A DNA stretch of 64,000 nucleotides, taken from assembly GCA_019239915.1 (NCBI GenBank), contig JAFAZF010000058.1, positions 62,001 to 126,000 on the forward strand, written 5' to 3'. This document shows positions 26,815-35,803 of this stretch, one piece after another; positions within the stretch are counted from its first letter, which is position 1, and each line of letters starts with the position of its first letter. The notes below the pieces were generated by a model. It was given only the letters and a program-made list of their open reading frames with translations. It was not told the origin of the DNA and ran no database searches. Position numbers and translations under genes: made by a program. Origin of the DNA: Sphingomonadaceae bacterium. Lineage in GTDB: Bacteria > Pseudomonadota > Alphaproteobacteria > Sphingomonadales > Sphingomonadaceae.

Positions 26815-28023
26815 ATGGTCGACATCGACGCATATCGCGAGAGAGCCCGCGCGTGGCTTGATTCGCAAGCCGCAGCCTTCGGTCACGCCGCCCGCCGCGG
26901 GCTCTCCGTCGCGGAGGATCTCGCGCTTGGTCGCCGTTGGCAGGCGGCCAAACACGATGCCGGTTATGCGGGCATCAGCTGGAAGAAGGAACATGGCGGC
27001 CAAGGCCTCGGGCCGCTGCAGAAGCTCGCCTTCGAACAGGAGGAAATGAAGCACGGGTTTCCCAATACCTATTTCGCGGTGAGCTTGGGCATGCCGGTGC
27101 CTATCATGCTCCGCTATCTGCCTGACGGCTGGAAGCAGGAACGCGCCCGCGCCGCGCTGCGCGGCGACGAGATTTGGTGTCAGCTCTTTTCGGAACCCGC
27201 GGCGGGCTCCGACCTGGCCGGTCTGCGCACTCGCGCGACGAGGGATGAAGCGACCGGCGACTGGATCATCAACGGCCAGAAGCTGTGGACCACCTGGGCA
27301 CAACATGCCGATTACGGCGTGATCGTTGCGCGCACCGATCCGACCGTGCCCAAGCATAAGGGCCTCACCTACTTCTGGGTCGACATGAAGGCACCCGGCG
27401 TGACGGTTCGTCCGGTCAAGCTCGCCGAAGGTTCGAGCCACGTCAACGAGGTGTTCTTCGACGACGTGCGCATCTCGGATGCGCAGCGGCTCGGGCCAGT
27501 CGGCGGCGGCTTCGGCGTCGCGATGGAAACGCTGGTCATCGAGCGCTATTCAGCGACCGATCCCGCCGGCTTCGGTCCACCCCTCGCTCTTCTGATCGAG
27601 CAGGCCAAGACCGATCAGGTCCGCGGCCGCCCGGCGATCGAGGACGGTCGGGTGCGCGAGCGCGTGGCACGCACCTATGCGATCCAGAATGGTCTGGCCG
27701 CAATCCACAAGAAGTCGCTGCTCGCGCTGGAAGCCGGCCTGCAACCCGGTCCGGAAGGCGCGCTGCACAAGCTCGTATCCGTCCGCACGCGCCAGAAGCT
27801 GTCGGAGTTCGCGATCGACCTCAAGGGCGTGTCCGGCCTGCGATGGGATGGCGACGGCGAGCGCAAGGACGATTGGGTTGCGAGCTGGATATCGGCGCCT
27901 ACCGGACGCATCGCAGGCGGTGCGGACGAGATGCTGCTCAACACCATCGCCGAGAAGATCCTGGGTTTGCCGCAAGATCACCGACCGGACAAGGGCGTGC
28001 CGTTCAACGCGATCGCTCAATAG
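26815..28023 (+). CDS. Acyl-CoA dehydrogenase, long-type subunit (pair 3)
   Basis: A 402-residue subunit with LFSEPAAGSDLAGLRTRA and NGQKLWTTWAQHAD in the middle domain. The canonical catalytic position reads RIAGGADEMLLNTIAEKILG: glycine replaces glutamate, and leucine replaces the usual arginine after it. It is otherwise very close to the long subunit of pair 2. It partners the short subunit encoded one base upstream. Downstream, at 37 bases, is a SnoaL-like protein and then a quinone-oxidoreductase-like enzyme, probably in the same transcript. Confidence 0.9.
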   Translation: MVDIDAYRERARAWLDSQAAAFGHAARRGLSVAEDLALGRRWQAAKHDAGYAGISWKKEHGGQGLGPLQKLAFEQEEMKHGFPNTYFAVSLGMPVPIMLRYLPDGWKQERARAALRGDEIWCQLFSEPAAGSDLAGLRTRATRDEATGDWIINGQKLWTTWAQHADYGVIVARTDPTVPKHKGLTYFWVDMKAPGVTVRPVKLAEGSSHVNEVFFDDVRISDAQRLGPVGGGFGVAMETLVIERYSATDPAGFGPPLALLIEQAKTDQVRGRPAIEDGRVRERVARTYAIQNGLAAIHKKSLLALEAGLQPGPEGALHKLVSVRTRQKLSEFAIDLKGVSGLRWDGDGERKDDWVASWISAPTGRIAGGADEMLLNTIAEKILGLPQDHRPDKGVPFNAIAQ

Positions 28024-28060
28024 TCATCATCGCTCGAATGGACGCATGAAGGGAGTCCTG

Positions 28061-28513
28061 ATGACCGATCAGGAACGGAACGATCGCGAGGCGATCCGCG
28101 TGCTGATGGCACGCTATAACATCAATGGCGATCAGGGCCGGATCAAACAGCTCGCCGCGACCTTCGCGGATGATGGCGTGCTGCACTTCAACGACGAGAG
28201 TACGCAAGGGCGAGAAGCCATCGCGAAACGACTGAGCAGCGGCACACGCAACCCAGCGCTCACCGTCACGCGTCATCATCTCGGCACATCGCTGGTCGAG
28301 CTGGATGGCGAAACCGCCACGGGCAGGACCTATTTTCACGTCTTGACCGATATTGGGCCCGATCATCACGGCGTCTACGTGGATCGTTTTCTCAAGGCTG
28401 GCGGCGAATGGCTGATCGCGCACCGTCAGGTGCGGATCGACTGGCAGTCCCCGCAGTCGCTGAATGCACCGCTATGGGTGCGCGGTGTGGCTCCTGCACA
28501 GCGACAAGCCTGA
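28061..28513 (+). CDS. SnoaL-like/NTF2-fold protein
   Basis: About 150 residues, starting at the ATG at 28061 with GGGAG six bases ahead; an ATG at 28046 is in frame but has no such signal. It fits the SnoaL_4 pattern: an N-terminal helix (EAIRVLMARYNINGDQGRIKQLAATF), then FADDGVLHFNDESTQGREAI and RHHLGTSLVELDGETATGRTY strands. Members include ketosteroid isomerase-like hydratases and the scytalone dehydratase group, plus many with no assigned activity. The usual general-base Asp/His positions cannot be assigned here. Its last base is the first base of the next start (TGATG), so the two are coupled. Confidence 0.78.
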   Translation: MTDQERNDREAIRVLMARYNINGDQGRIKQLAATFADDGVLHFNDESTQGREAIAKRLSSGTRNPALTVTRHHLGTSLVELDGETATGRTYFHVLTDIGPDHHGVYVDRFLKAGGEWLIAHRQVRIDWQSPQSLNAPLWVRGVAPAQRQA

Positions 28514-29493
28514 TGCCGCGCGCGGTAGTCGTACGAGCCTTCGGTTCACCCGAAGGCTTTACCATCGAAGAGCGCGACCCTGGGGCTCCCGGCCGCGACG
28601 AGGTGCGGGTGCGGATCCACGCTGCCGGGGTCAGCTTTGTGGACGTGCTCATCGCAGAAGGCCGATATCAGCTGAAGCCGCCGCTTCCCTTCGTACCCGG
28701 AAGCGAGGTCGCTGGGATAATTGAAGCGGTTGGCGAAAATGTGCCCTCGTCTCGCATTGGCGAGCGGGTCTGCGCCGCCGCTTTCGGTTCGGCGTTCAGC
28801 GAGGTCGCGGTCGTCGCTGCCTCGCAGGCCTCGCGCATTCCAGAGACGATGAGCTTCGAGGAAGCATCGGTCTTTCGCGTCAGCTACGCGACCGCCTACC
28901 ACGCGCTGGCGCATCGCGGGTCGCTCCAACGCGGCGAGATAGTGTGCGTGCTGGGAGCGGCGGGCGCGGTTGGCTACGCCGCCGTCCAGATCGGGAAGGC
29001 TCTGGGCGCCACTGTGATCGCATCGGCTTCGAGTCCCGAGAAGCGTGCCTTCGCGCTTTCCGGCGGCGCCGATCACGCGATCGACAGCAACGCCGATGAT
29101 TGGCGCGCGCAGGTGAAGGCGGCGAGCAACGACCACGGCTTGGATGTCGTCGTCGATCCGGTCGGTGATCGATTCAGCGAGCCGGCGTTCCGGTCGCTAT
29201 CCTGGAACGGGCGCCATCTCGTGATCGGATTCGCCGGCGGTCAGATCCCGAAGCTCGCGACCAATCTCGCGCTGCTGAAAGGTGCCTCGCTGGTCGGAGT
29301 CGATATCCGCCAGTTTGGTATCCGCGAACCGCAAAACGCTGCCATGCTGATGCCCGCGATCACGGCACTTTACGAGGCAGGCCGGATCCGACCGCCGGTC
29401 GCGAGCACCTATTCGATCGATGGTTTTGCCGAAGCGATGCTCGAGGCGAAGGCCGGCCGGACCGCCGGCCGCGTCGTGATCCGCATGAGGTAG
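28513..29493 (+). CDS. NADPH:quinone oxidoreductase-like MDR protein
   Basis: About 326 residues of the zinc-independent medium-chain dehydrogenase/reductase family. The N-terminal GroES-like domain contains GVSFVDVLIAEGRYQLKPPL and PFVPGSEVAGII; the cofactor motif is LGAAGAVGYAAVQIGKALGA (about 140-159), followed by SASSPEKRA, which suits NADPH. No structural or catalytic zinc cysteines are present. Such proteins reduce quinones or the C=C bond of enones and enoyl-CoA. In a pathway with many dehydrogenases, a role as enoyl or quinone reductase is plausible. It is last in the pair 3 operon and convergent with the pair 4 genes (11-base gap). Confidence 0.87.
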   Translation: MPRAVVVRAFGSPEGFTIEERDPGAPGRDEVRVRIHAAGVSFVDVLIAEGRYQLKPPLPFVPGSEVAGIIEAVGENVPSSRIGERVCAAAFGSAFSEVAVVAASQASRIPETMSFEEASVFRVSYATAYHALAHRGSLQRGEIVCVLGAAGAVGYAAVQIGKALGATVIASASSPEKRAFALSGGADHAIDSNADDWRAQVKAASNDHGLDVVVDPVGDRFSEPAFRSLSWNGRHLVIGFAGGQIPKLATNLALLKGASLVGVDIRQFGIREPQNAAMLMPAITALYEAGRIRPPVASTYSIDGFAEAMLEAKAGRTAGRVVIRMR

Positions 29494-29503
29494 GCGGACG
29501 CGA

Positions 29504-30577
29504 TCACCAGCCCGCGAGATCGGCGGCGCGCGCACGATGAACGGCTGGACTACCGAGATAGGCACGATCGAACATCGAGCGGCGGAACCAGATAACCAGC
29601 CCATATTCCCAGGTATAACCGATGCCGCCGTGCGCCGCGACGGCTGCGCGCGCGACCGAAACAAAGCGATCGGCGATGTGCGCCTTCGCCATCGCTGCGG
29701 CACGCGATGCTTCGGCAAGCTGCATGTCCCACGCATAGGCCGCATACCACATCATCGCGCGCGCGGGTTCGACCTCGAGTGCCATCCCGGCGAGCTGGTG
29801 CTTGAGCGCCTGGAAGCGGCCGATCGGCTGGCCAAACTGCTCGCGCTCCTTGGCGTACGCGACAGAGAGATCAACGCAATGTTGAGCGCCGCCAAGCGCG
29901 TCTGCCGCGATCAGCACCAACGCGGCATCGAACAGGCGGGCGACGGTTGGGTCACCCGGTTCGAACAGCTCGACCGCCTTGGCATTCTTGAAGGTCACTG
30001 TCGCGGTCCGGCGGCTCCGATCGGAACTATGCTGCGCGGAGACCCGCATTCCTGCTTCGAGCTCACATAGTGCGAGGCCTCCGCCTGCAGTGCCGACGAG
30101 GAAGAGATGCGCGGCGTTTGCGCCCGGGACGTAGCGGACCATGCCGCTCAGCACGCCATCTTCGATCTTGACGGTCCATTTTTCCGGCAACCATTCGCCG
30201 CCCCATGCCACGGTCGCGACCGTCCCGCCGCTCGCCAGCTCCGGCAACCATCTCGCCTTCAGCTCTTCGCTTGCTGACGATGCGATAGCGAGAGCGACAA
30301 GGCAGTGCTGCAGGATCGGCCCCGCGGCCGCACCGTCGCCCAGCACCTCGATCGCCATGGCGAGGTCGAGCAAACCGAGCCCCGCGCCGCCCCATATCTC
30401 CGGCAACGCAAGTCCGCCGAGACCCAGCGCCATCAGCGCGTCCCAGCTAGGCTTGTCGAAGTCCGTGTCGCCGTCGACCAGTTCGTGCAGCCGCTCCTTG
30501 GGAAAGCTATCGGCGAGCGTGCCCCGCAGCGCGTCCTGGATCGCGAGCTGCTCCTCGGTAGGATGAAACCTCATCAT
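29504..30577 (-). CDS. Acyl-CoA dehydrogenase, short-type subunit (pair 4)
   Basis: A 357-residue subunit with EREQFGQPIGRFQALKH (FAD interface) and VAAHGGIGYTWEYGLVIWFRR. The glutamate in TWE is kept, but the usual glutamine before HGG is replaced by alanine (AAHGG). The SEPxxGSD motif is missing (matching region: TVAWGGEWLPEKW). Here the long subunit is upstream and the short one downstream, the reverse of pairs 1-3, so this pair is probably an older or independently acquired module. Its start overlaps the long subunit's end by four bases. Confidence 0.9.
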   Translation of the reverse strand: MMRFHPTEEQLAIQDALRGTLADSFPKERLHELVDGDTDFDKPSWDALMALGLGGLALPEIWGGAGLGLLDLAMAIEVLGDGAAAGPILQHCLVALAIASSASEELKARWLPELASGGTVATVAWGGEWLPEKWTVKIEDGVLSGMVRYVPGANAAHLFLVGTAGGGLALCELEAGMRVSAQHSSDRSRRTATVTFKNAKAVELFEPGDPTVARLFDAALVLIAADALGGAQHCVDLSVAYAKEREQFGQPIGRFQALKHQLAGMALEVEPARAMMWYAAYAWDMQLAEASRAAAMAKAHIADRFVSVARAAVAAHGGIGYTWEYGLVIWFRRSMFDRAYLGSPAVHRARAADLAGW

Positions 30578-31767
30578 TCGCCCCCCATCGCGAGATCGCG
30601 CGGCAGCCCCAGGCCGCGCTCGGCGATGATGCCGCGATGGATGTTGGTGGTACCGCCGGCGATCGAGTTACCCAACGAGCCCATGATCTGATCCAGCCAC
30701 TTGCTGGGCCCCCGCTTGCCGTGCCCGCTCGGCGGCGGCTCGAGCAGCGCTTCGTCACCGATCAGCTCCTGCGCGGCGAGCGCGATCTCGTGTCCCGTCT
30801 CAGTGAGGAGAAGCTTCATCATCAACTGGACGATGCCCGGCTCCTCCTGCGCGGCGGCGAGGCTGAACAGGCGATAGCTTGAGCAGCGATGCGCCATGAC
30901 CCAGCCTTCGATCCGCGTCAGCAGCTGACGGATCTCGGGATCTTGGATGGCGGGCCGGCCATCCCGCTCCACTTCGCGGGCGAGCTCGACGAGCTTTTCG
31001 AACTGAGCGCCAAGGGAGGCCGCTGAGCCGATCGACGCACGCTCATGCTTGAGGGTCGTGCGGCTGACCTTCCACCCTTCGCCACGCTCGCCGACGATCC
31101 AATCGGCCGGCGTCTTCGCGTTGTCGAAGAAGAACTCGTAGAAGCCGGCGTCCCCCGTCATCTGCCGGATCGGACGGCGCGTGACGCCGGGCTGATCGAG
31201 ATCGATCAGCAGGTAAGAGATGCCATCATGCTTCTTCGCCTGCGGCTCGGTGCGGATCAGCGCGAACATGTAGTTGGCGCCGCCGCCCTGGCTGGTCCAG
31301 ATCTTCTGGCCGTTGATCACCCACTCGCCGTCGATCAACTCGCCTTTCGTGCGCACCGATGCGAGATCGGAACCGGTACCCGGCTCGGAATATCCCTGGC
31401 CCCACACATAATCGCCCTCCACGGTGGGACGGATGAAGCGCTCGCGCTGCGCCTCGGTACCACGCTCGAGCAGTGTCGGCACCAGCATGGCCATGCCGTT
31501 GCCGCCCACTTCCATCGGCGCCCGCGCGCGACTGAACTCCTCGCGGATCACCTGCGCCCTAACAACATCGACCGGCTGCTCCGACCCGCCATAACGTTTG
31601 GGTACGAACCGATAGAGCAAACCCTCGTTCGTCGCCCGGTGCCGGAAGTTCTTGATGTAGGCGCCAAGATCCGATCCGCGCCGTTCGCCGGGCTGCCACT
31701 CGCGCTTCACGAAAGCGCGAACCTCAGAGCGATAGTTCTCGGCCTCGGCACCGTAGCTTAGGTCCAT
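30574..31767 (-). CDS. Acyl-CoA dehydrogenase, long-type subunit (pair 4)
   Basis: A 397-residue subunit with GYSEPGTGSDLASVRTKG and NGQKIWTSQGGGAN in the middle domain; the first residue of the motif is Y rather than F. The catalytic position reads SIAGGTTNIHRGIIAERGLGL (core 20), again glycine in place of glutamate. It pairs with the subunit encoded four bases into its end. Upstream lies an enoyl-CoA isomerase-like gene on the same strand (83-base gap), so dehydrogenation and isomerisation or hydration are probably co-expressed. Confidence 0.9.
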   Translation of the reverse strand: MDLSYGAEAENYRSEVRAFVKREWQPGERRGSDLGAYIKNFRHRATNEGLLYRFVPKRYGGSEQPVDVVRAQVIREEFSRARAPMEVGGNGMAMLVPTLLERGTEAQRERFIRPTVEGDYVWGQGYSEPGTGSDLASVRTKGELIDGEWVINGQKIWTSQGGGANYMFALIRTEPQAKKHDGISYLLIDLDQPGVTRRPIRQMTGDAGFYEFFFDNAKTPADWIVGERGEGWKVSRTTLKHERASIGSAASLGAQFEKLVELAREVERDGRPAIQDPEIRQLLTRIEGWVMAHRCSSYRLFSLAAAQEEPGIVQLMMKLLLTETGHEIALAAQELIGDEALLEPPPSGHGKRGPSKWLDQIMGSLGNSIAGGTTNIHRGIIAERGLGLPRDLAMGGE

Positions 31768-31850
31768 AACCTCTCCACCAACCTTCCATGAAGGCCGCCA
31801 ACCATATTCATAGGGTAAGGCGGGTACGCATCTTGCGCGGTTGGGCGACG

Positions 31851-32639
31851 CTAGCCCGCCTGATTGCTTAAAGCCTTGTGGATCTGGGCCGTCGCCATCG
31901 TAGACAGGCCCATGTTGAGTGTCTCGTGGTCGAGCGCAGCCTCGAAGGTAGCGTCTTCAGCCATGTTGAGGTTTGCCTTCATGTAGCGGTAGCCGATGCG
32001 CGGTCCGTCGGCGAGCCTGTGGGCGGCCTTGAGGGTCTCCATGCGCAGCGTCTCATCGGGAAAAAGTTGCGAATAGATGCCTCTGGCGAAGGCCTGTTCC
32101 GCAGTCAGCTTCTCTCCAAGGAAGAAGAGTGCGCGCGCAGCGCCACTGCCCAGAATCTTGGTCCAGAACCAGGTCGATCCGAAGTCGCCGCCAGCGCCGA
32201 TGCGATCGAAGGCTGCGAGAAAGGTCGCCGACGTGGCGGCGAAGCGCAAGTCACATGCGCCCGCGACACCGATGCCGGCGCCCGCGACCGGACCGTTGAT
32301 CATCGCGATGGTAGGCTTCGGCATCTCGTGGAGCAGCCGCGACGTCTCCGTAAATCCTCGCAAGCGCGTGAAGCCCTGCTCGACACGGCCGCCGCGCTCA
32401 GGATCTGCGGCGACCGCGCGGGTGCCGCCCTCCTTCAGGTCACCGCCGGCGCAAAAACCGCGACCGGCGCCGGTGACCACCACGCAACCGACCGAGGGAT
32501 CGCGCGCGGCGTCGGCAACCGCATCCGCCAAGGCCGCCATGATCACATCGTTGAAGGCGTTCATTCTATCAGGTCGATTGAGCGTGAGGATGCGAACCCC
32601 CCAATCATTCTCGATAAGGACCGTATTCTCCTCGGCCAT
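31851..32639 (-). CDS. Enoyl-CoA hydratase/isomerase, PaaG-like
   Basis: About 262 residues from the ATG at 32639, preceded by GGGAGGGG. Crotonase fold with GRGFCAGGDLKEG and MINGPVAGAGIGVAGACDLR. At the position where hydratases show GLPExxxG this one reads FLAAFDRIGAGGDFGSTW, with an aspartate. That pattern is seen in ring-epoxide and delta3-delta2 enoyl-CoA isomerases such as PaaG, so double-bond isomerisation is more likely than simple hydration. It precedes dehydrogenase pair 4 on the same strand, and could move a double bond so that the pair or a hydratase can act. Confidence 0.87.
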   Translation of the reverse strand: MAEENTVLIENDWGVRILTLNRPDRMNAFNDVIMAALADAVADAARDPSVGCVVVTGAGRGFCAGGDLKEGGTRAVAADPERGGRVEQGFTRLRGFTETSRLLHEMPKPTIAMINGPVAGAGIGVAGACDLRFAATSATFLAAFDRIGAGGDFGSTWFWTKILGSGAARALFFLGEKLTAEQAFARGIYSQLFPDETLRMETLKAAHRLADGPRIGYRYMKANLNMAEDATFEAALDHETLNMGLSTMATAQIHKALSNQAG

Positions 32640-32743
32640 CAGCGCCCCTCCCACGGCAGGCGGCACCAGCGCCGCCTGCCGTCGCATTCCAGTTCATCCT
32701 CGTGGTCAACTTAGATAAACAGGTCAAGCGCGAAGCAATTGCT

Positions 32744-34195
32744 TCAGGCAATTCCTACCGTCTTGTAGCGAAGGAACTCGTCGATGCCCGCCCGGCCACC
32801 TTCCTTGCCATAACCCGAGACGCCGAGGCCGCCGAAGGGCGTATGAGGATGGATCTGCATGGCGCCGTTTACATAAACGCCGCCCGCCTTAAGCCGCTCC
32901 GCGAGGCGATGAACGCGCTTGACGTCCGCCGATTGGATATAGGCGGCAAGGCCGTATTTGGTCGCGTTGGCGAGCGCGATTGCTTCGTCTTCATCGCCGA
33001 ACCTCTGAACGAGCAGCACCGGTCCGAAGATCTCGACCTGGGCGATCTCACTGTCTGCCGCAATATCCGTGATGATCGTCGGTTCTATATAGTTCTTTCC
33101 CGCAAGATCTCCGCCCGAGCGGTTGCCTCCCAGTACGATCTTGCCGGATTGCTCCGAGCGCACGCGGTCGAGCATACCCATCACGCGATCGCACGCGGCC
33201 GCATTGATCAGCGGACCGACCATAACGGTTTCGTCGAACGGATCGCCGACTTTGTAGCTCTTGGTGATTTCGATCAGCCGATCGACCACTTGAGCGTGGA
33301 TCGATTCGTGTACGATAAGCCGCGTCGGGAGCGCGCAGCCCTGCCCGGCCATGATGCCGATCGTCCAAGCAACCGCGCGCTGGCACGCAGCTTCGATGTC
33401 CGCGTCGGGAAACAGCAGACTGGCGGACTTGCCGCCGAGTTCCAGCACCGCTGGTTTTAGCTGCTCCGCACATGCGACAAGGATGTTGCGCGCGGCGATC
33501 GGACCGCCTGTGAAGCTGATCTTCTCGACCTTGTCGTGACGAACGAGGGCCTCGCCAGCCTCAGGCTTGCCGGGGACGATCGAGAGCACGCCGTCGGGCA
33601 CGCCGGCCTCGCGGGCAAGGCGCATGTAGAAGTCCGGTGCGAAGGGGGTTATTTCGGCGGGCTTCACCACCACGCAATTGCCTGCTGCCAGCGCCGGCGC
33701 GACCTTCATGCCGAGCGAGATCAACGGCCCGTTCCAGGTGATGATGATGCCCACGACACCATAGGGTTCGGGCACGGTGTACGCGAACTCGCCCCTGGTA
33801 TCGAATGTCGAGATCAACTCGCCGGACAGCTTGTCGCACCATCCGGCATAGTAGTTGTGCCACTCTGCGGAAAGCTCGGCCATGCGCCGCCCACCCTGAA
33901 GCGGAGTACCGCCATCGAGCGCCGCCAGCCGCGCGAACTCCTCGACGTTCTGATGGATCAAATCGGCTAGCCGGCGAAGTATGTCGCGCCGCCGTTCGGG
34001 CGGAGTGGTGCGCCATTGCTCGAAAGCCGATGCAGCCTTTTCGACGGCTCGATCCATCTCGTCTTTACCGGCAAGCGGTACCGTCGCCTGGAATGCTCCG
34101 GTGACAGGATTGTGATGATCGAAGCTCCCGCCGCTTCCGGAACTCATATCTTCGTTGCCAATGCGTAGCATTGCCGACGGCACCGCCATATCCAT
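32744..34195 (-). CDS. NAD(P)-dependent aldehyde dehydrogenase (ALDH 1)
   Basis: About 483 residues starting MDMAVPSAMLRIGNEDM at 34195, where homology begins although the frame stays open upstream. Motifs: TWNGPLISLGMKVAPALAAG with cofactor-binding KPAEITPFAP, FTGGPIAARNI, general-base glutamate in LELGGKSASLL, and catalytic cysteine in GQGCALPTR. The C-terminal PHTPFGGLGVSGYGKEGGR is typical. It oxidises an aldehyde to the acid, perhaps after P450 or retro-aldol chemistry in this pathway. It is divergent from the TetR gene at 34247, with only 51 bases between the two starts, so that regulator probably controls it. Confidence 0.93.
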   Translation of the reverse strand: MDMAVPSAMLRIGNEDMSSGSGGSFDHHNPVTGAFQATVPLAGKDEMDRAVEKAASAFEQWRTTPPERRRDILRRLADLIHQNVEEFARLAALDGGTPLQGGRRMAELSAEWHNYYAGWCDKLSGELISTFDTRGEFAYTVPEPYGVVGIIITWNGPLISLGMKVAPALAAGNCVVVKPAEITPFAPDFYMRLAREAGVPDGVLSIVPGKPEAGEALVRHDKVEKISFTGGPIAARNILVACAEQLKPAVLELGGKSASLLFPDADIEAACQRAVAWTIGIMAGQGCALPTRLIVHESIHAQVVDRLIEITKSYKVGDPFDETVMVGPLINAAACDRVMGMLDRVRSEQSGKIVLGGNRSGGDLAGKNYIEPTIITDIAADSEIAQVEIFGPVLLVQRFGDEDEAIALANATKYGLAAYIQSADVKRVHRLAERLKAGGVYVNGAMQIHPHTPFGGLGVSGYGKEGGRAGIDEFLRYKTVGIA

Positions 34196-34246
34196 ATGCG
34201 AACTTCCTCTCTCGCTTCCCGGCCAGGCTTGACGGAGCGAAGACTC

Positions 34247-34906
34247 ATGGCCGAACCTTCTAAGCAACAAGCTGAGCGGGAGCGCCGGATATGTCAACGA
34301 CGAGTTACTTACGAGGTGAGTGAATCGACCGGCTCCGTCCGCCGCCGCGACGCGGCGCGGACGAGGGAGCGTATCTTGCTCGCCGCACAGGAGGTGTTCT
34401 CGACGCGCGACTACACGCAGGCGCGGGTTTCAGATATCGCGGCGGAAGCCGGCATCAATCAAGCGCTCGTCGTGCGCTACTTCGGAACCAAACATCAGTT
34501 GTTCGAAACCGCACTGGCCGCGCTGCTCGAAGAAAACAGCGTCGATGGGCTCCGCTCGCGTGCAAACTTCGGCCGCCAGATCGTGCGCCGCCTGCTCGGG
34601 GAAGATGGCAGCAAGCGCGATCCGTTGCCGATGGTGATCCATGCCGTGTCCGATCCGGTCGCGCAGCCGATCGCTCAGCGTCTGATGGCCACACGTATCC
34701 TGCAGCCGCTGGCGCGCTGGCTCGGCGGCGACGCAGCGGAAGCGCGGGCCGCCGAGTTGCTTCTCCTCTGCGCCGGTTTGTTTACCTATCGCAAGCTTCT
34801 CCCGCTGCCGCCGTTCGAGGGGAGCATGGCACCGCCGGCGCGCGAATGGCTCGAGGAGCGCCTGCAGGCCCTGGTCGACGAGCCTTACGCGCCGCAGGGC
34901 AAGTAA
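34247..34906 (+). CDS. TetR-family transcriptional regulator (TetR 2)
   Basis: About 219 residues from the ATG at 34247 with GGAG 10 bases ahead; the frame is open to 34196. The helix-turn-helix is TRERILLAAQEVFSTRDYTQ, ARVSDIAAEAGINQALVVRY, then FGTKHQLFETAL, i.e. the standard TetR N-terminus with the FGTKxxLF recognition end. Before it lies a basic 35-residue extension. The C-terminal part resembles the TetR_C_33 group by feel, which I cannot verify. It shares a short divergent promoter region with ALDH 1 and is followed by a beta-hydroxyacid dehydrogenase operon. Confidence 0.88.
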   Translation: MAEPSKQQAERERRICQRRVTYEVSESTGSVRRRDAARTRERILLAAQEVFSTRDYTQARVSDIAAEAGINQALVVRYFGTKHQLFETALAALLEENSVDGLRSRANFGRQIVRRLLGEDGSKRDPLPMVIHAVSDPVAQPIAQRLMATRILQPLARWLGGDAAEARAAELLLLCAGLFTYRKLLPLPPFEGSMAPPAREWLEERLQALVDEPYAPQGK

Positions 34907-34967
34907 ACGGCTCTTGACATGGCTCGATTGCCGCCGAACGATAGCCGAAGAGAGGAAGGAGGAGGCC

Positions 34968-35801
34968 ATGGCGAGCGGAGGCAACCCGCATGTCGGCTTC
35001 GTCGGCATCGGCAATCAGGGCGGCCCAATCGTCGAACGGATCGCGGCCGCGGGCTTTCCCGTGACCATCTGGGCGCGGACGCCCGAAGCTGCCGCTCCGC
35101 TCGTCGCGCTCGGCGCGACGGCCGCGCGCGAAGTGACCGGGCTCGGTGCTTGCGATATCGTCGGCATTTGCGTTCGCGACGATGCTGGCGTCGTTCAGGT
35201 GTTCGATGGGTTGTTCCCAGCCTTGCGGCCACAGATGATCGTCATGATCCTCGCAACCATCCACCCCGACACATGCGCCGCGCTTGCGGTACGCGCCGCG
35301 GAACGCCAGGTGACAGTGATCGATACGCCGGTTTCGGGCGGAGCCGAGGTCGCACGGGCGGGGAAGCTGACGGTGATGGCAGGCGGGCCGGCCGACGCGA
35401 TCGAACGCTGCCGGCCGGTCATCGATAGCTTTTCGGCGCTGCTCGTCCACCTTGGGGACGTCGGAAGCGGGCAGCTTGCCAAGCTGATCAACAACACGTT
35501 GCTGACGGCGCACCTCGCGCTCGCGGACGAGGCGCTTTGCTCTGGAGAGGCGCTGGGTCTCAACCGCGTCGGTCTTGCGACGCTGCTCTCGGCATCCAGC
35601 GGACGGAGCTATGGCGTCGATATCGTGAGCCGCCTGCCTTCGCCCGCCGCCTTCTCCAGTGGCGCGAAGCTGCTTGAGAAGGATGTTGGTCTGCTCGAGG
35701 CGGTTGCGCAGGAGCGTCGCGTGAACGTGGATCGCATGATCGGGACTGCCGGTAGCTTCCTGGCAGCTGCCATTAGCAAATCTGAAGGCGAGGAGAGCTG
35801 A
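34968..35801 (+). CDS. 3-hydroxyisobutyrate dehydrogenase-family oxidoreductase
   Basis: About 277 residues from an ATG at 34968 with AGGAGGAGG before it. The Rossmann motif is VGFVGIGNQGGPIVERI, the substrate-loop DTPVSGGAEVARAGKLTVMAGG is the family signature, and the catalytic lysine lies in GSGQLAKLINNTLL. NAD(P)-dependent oxidation of a beta-hydroxy acid to a semialdehyde or keto acid is the family reaction. It is followed by a carboxymuconolactone decarboxylase-like gene after a two-base gap and then an SDR, so the three form an operon. Confidence 0.9.
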   Translation: MASGGNPHVGFVGIGNQGGPIVERIAAAGFPVTIWARTPEAAAPLVALGATAAREVTGLGACDIVGICVRDDAGVVQVFDGLFPALRPQMIVMILATIHPDTCAALAVRAAERQVTVIDTPVSGGAEVARAGKLTVMAGGPADAIERCRPVIDSFSALLVHLGDVGSGQLAKLINNTLLTAHLALADEALCSGEALGLNRVGLATLLSASSGRSYGVDIVSRLPSPAAFSSGAKLLEKDVGLLEAVAQERRVNVDRMIGTAGSFLAAAISKSEGEES

Positions 35802-35803
35802 CG

